Assembly (NCBI RefSeq): GCF_002741945.1
Contig: NZ_MDVN01000006.1
Location: 1-52,589 of the forward strand
Length of the DNA: 52,589 bases
Origin: Gaetbulibacter sp. 4G1
GTDB taxonomy: Bacteria; Bacteroidota; Bacteroidia; Flavobacteriales; Flavobacteriaceae
Reading direction: 5' to 3'
This document shows positions 50,922-52,589 of the stretch, in pieces. Under the pieces are notes generated by a model. It was given only the letters and a program-made list of their open reading frames with translations, made no database searches and was not told where the DNA came from. Both the position numbers and the translations under genes were made by a program. The stretch's first letter is position 1, and each line of letters begins with the position of its first letter.

Positions 50922-52589
50922 ATGAAAAAAATTGCCATATTACTAATAAGCTGTTTAGTCAGTCTAAATGGCTTTGCCCAAAGTGAAGCCGCTAATTGGT
51001 ACTTTGGCTTTGGTGGCGGTATAAAGTTTAATCAAAATAGCAATACGGTAACTTCTGTTAGCAACGGACAACTATTTACTAACGAAGGATGCGCATCAAT
51101 ATCTGATAGTTCAGGTAATTTACTTTTTTATACTGACGGCTCTCGTGTATGGAATAAAAATCATGCAACCATGATGAATGGATTAGGGCTATTTGGAGAC
51201 TCATCTAGCACACAATCTGCCATTATTGTACCAAAGCCTAATGATGACGATATATATTATATTTTTACTGTAGATAATAACTTAGACGGTAGTAATTTTG
51301 GCTTAAATTACTCTGAGGTAGATATATCCTTAGATGGTGGTTTGGGTGCAGTTACTAGTAAAAACACAAATTTAATTCAACGTTGCTCCGAAAAGATTAC
51401 TGCAGTTTTAAAAGATTGCATAACAAAATCTATTTGGGTGTTGACCTTTGCTCCTCAAAACGGCAGCACTGGTAATTATGATACATTTTATGCTTTTGAA
51501 GTCAATGATTTAGGTGTTAATACTTCTCCTGTAACTTCTCCTTTTACTTTAAATATCTCAGATGCAAGAGGCTATTTAAAATTGTCTCCTGATGGAACAA
51601 AAGTTGCAAATGCCAATGTAAGTGATGGGTTATACATCTACGATTTTGATGTATCTACTGGAATTATAAGCAATCAAAATGAATTATTTATAAGTGGAAC
51701 TAATGGCTTTACTTATGGGGTAGAGTTTTCACCAAATAGTCAACTATTATATGCCCACGCTTCAAATGATTTTTTTGATCAAGGAAACCCTGCAAGCAAT
51801 AATGATCCAACTAATCATACTTCCTCATTACTTCAATATAATCTTTTAGCAGCAGACATTCAATCCTCCGCGGTTGTTATAGATGATCGTCAATTATATC
51901 GAGGAGGCTTACAATTAGGTCCAAATGGAAAAATATATAGAGCCTTAAGTGCTACTTATAATATTGGTTTGCCTAATTTGGGAGTAATAAATAATCCAAA
52001 TAGTTTAGGGGTTTCATGTAATTATCAACATAATGCAATAAATCTTTCCCCAAACAATTCTTCACAGGGTCTTCCTCCTTTTATAGCTTCTTTTTTTAAT
52101 GAACAAATTGATATCATTAAAGATGGAAAAAGCACGACAAATTTATCACTTTGTGTTAATGACTCTTATACATTAACAGCCGATCAAATTACTGGGGCTA
52201 CATATACTTGGACAGTTGACAAAACTCCACTACCTGAAAGTGATTTTGATTTAGTGGTTACACAAAGTGGTCATTACGAAGTGTATATAGATCCTAACAA
52301 TGGTGAGTGCGCATTAGAAGGCGAAGCTTATGTAATTTTTAACGAAAACCCCGAAGCCTTTAACGAAACCATATTACAATGTGATGAAGATGGTACCATT
52401 GATGGGCTAACGCTTTTTAATCTTAACCAAGCTAATGCGGTTTTAACTAATGGTGTTGCCAATTTATCTACTAAGTTTTATACCGATGCTGCTAGAACTA
52501 TTGAAGTTAACGGGAACTCATTTACCAACACTGTTAACCCTCAAACTATTTATGTCGAGGTTATCGATAATCGTACAAATTGTTCCTCT
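50922..52589 (+). CDS. Large secreted protein, T9SS type, 3' end missing
   Basis: The first 556 codons of a gene that runs off the window. A signal peptide (about 1-20, LVSLNGFAQ) is followed by a propeller-like region (about 22-400: NWYFGFGGGIKFN, LLFYTDGSRVWN, DARGYLKLSPDGTKVANA, VEFSPNSQLLYA, GGLQLGPNGKIYRAL). From about 410 come Ig-like adhesin modules; LQCDEDGTIDGLTLFNLNQA, near residue 485, is the repeat opener of flavobacterial 'T9SS type B sorting domain' proteins of the SprB/gliding-adhesin kind. Its C-terminal sorting domain, if any, is out of the window. A surface adhesin or exopolymer-binding protein is likely. Confidence 0.85.
   Translation, partial: MKKIAILLISCLVSLNGFAQSEAANWYFGFGGGIKFNQNSNTVTSVSNGQLFTNEGCASISDSSGNLLFYTDGSRVWNKNHATMMNGLGLFGDSSSTQSAIIVPKPNDDDIYYIFTVDNNLDGSNFGLNYSEVDISLDGGLGAVTSKNTNLIQRCSEKITAVLKDCITKSIWVLTFAPQNGSTGNYDTFYAFEVNDLGVNTSPVTSPFTLNISDARGYLKLSPDGTKVANANVSDGLYIYDFDVSTGIISNQNELFISGTNGFTYGVEFSPNSQLLYAHASNDFFDQGNPASNNDPTNHTSSLLQYNLLAADIQSSAVVIDDRQLYRGGLQLGPNGKIYRALSATYNIGLPNLGVINNPNSLGVSCNYQHNAINLSPNNSSQGLPPFIASFFNEQIDIIKDGKSTTNLSLCVNDSYTLTADQITGATYTWTVDKTPLPESDFDLVVTQSGHYEVYIDPNNGECALEGEAYVIFNENPEAFNETILQCDEDGTIDGLTLFNLNQANAVLTNGVANLSTKFYTDAARTIEVNGNSFTNTVNPQTIYVEVIDNRTNCSS

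Noticed and set aside
1-52589. Search by eye for CRISPR arrays, IS elements, integrases, prophage genes, toxin-antitoxin pairs and known defence systems.
   Set aside because: No regular spaced repeats, transposases, integrases or defence-protein motifs were found; the pRiA4b-type gene and the tRNA-flanked kinase are the only hints of mobility.

Overview
The window looks like a chromosomal segment of a marine-type member of the Flavobacteriaceae (phylum Bacteroidota). The grounds are: very AT-rich DNA; repeated Bacteroidota -7 promoter boxes (TAnnTTTG) with a TTG about 19-20 bp upstream in the best cases; few clear Shine-Dalgarno sequences; many small lipoproteins; a CrtYcd-type lycopene cyclase next to CrtZ; a large secreted protein of the kind exported by the type IX secretion system; and DUF5606 beside def and ruvX. 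Genus cannot be told from the sequence alone. No IS element, prophage, CRISPR array, rRNA or plasmid function was seen.

Layout. 1-3.5 kb is a translation block, thrS-infC-rpmI-rplT, with a non-ATG infC start and a structured rpmI-rplT spacer. 3.6-9.3 kb holds a secreted TolB-propeller/amidohydrolase, a membrane-bound class III nucleotide cyclase, YjbQ, a small lipoprotein and an EF-hand protein. 9.3-16.5 kb, all on the minus strand, holds an 'asparagine synthetase B'-like exported protein, dnaB, accA, and tgt-lptG-type permease-EamA transporter. 16.8-21.9 kb carries a split transketolase, an outer-membrane barrel, an FKBP lipoprotein with an Asp-rich calcium-binding tail, an S4 protein, a phosphoribosyltransferase and shikimate kinase. 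22.1-26.1 kb has tRNA-Lys, a giant lipid-anchored propeller histidine kinase, and tRNA-Leu.

26.2-30.6 kb is a carotenoid island: a CarH/LitR-like B12-binding MerR regulator followed by crtI-crtB-crtZ-crtY, enough to turn GGPP into zeaxanthin. Three phased TTTGT-type repeats lie between regulator and operon and a fourth precedes the regulator. 30.6-35.0 kb is minus strand: TlpA-type thioredoxin, a lipoprotein with two tandem homologous domains, a Crp/Fnr regulator with a good FNR-like dyad upstream of that lipoprotein, DUF5606, def, ruvX and a small exported protein. A 328-bp gap with strong fold potential separates this from dapD.

36.3-43.9 kb is a cell-surface glycan region with alternating strands: GT9, a galactofuranosyltransferase-like enzyme divergent from glf (UDP-galactopyranose mutase), GT2 of the KdtX/WaaE kind, a Kdo-kinase-like protein, GT4, an FkbM methyltransferase and a membrane-anchored methyltransferase. 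Then come tsaC, cca, a GNAT and ctaA in a tight operon, a pRiA4b ORF-3-like protein, a 350-residue protein of unknown family with the spacing of protein-kinase catalytic residues, an ABC exporter pair, and the first 556 codons of a large secreted protein that runs off the end.

The most unusual items are the CarH-like regulator that has Gln where CarH has its upper-axial His, its phased operator-like repeats, the kinase-like protein at 47966-49018, the Crp-type dyad at 32261-32278, and the structured gap at 35033-35360.
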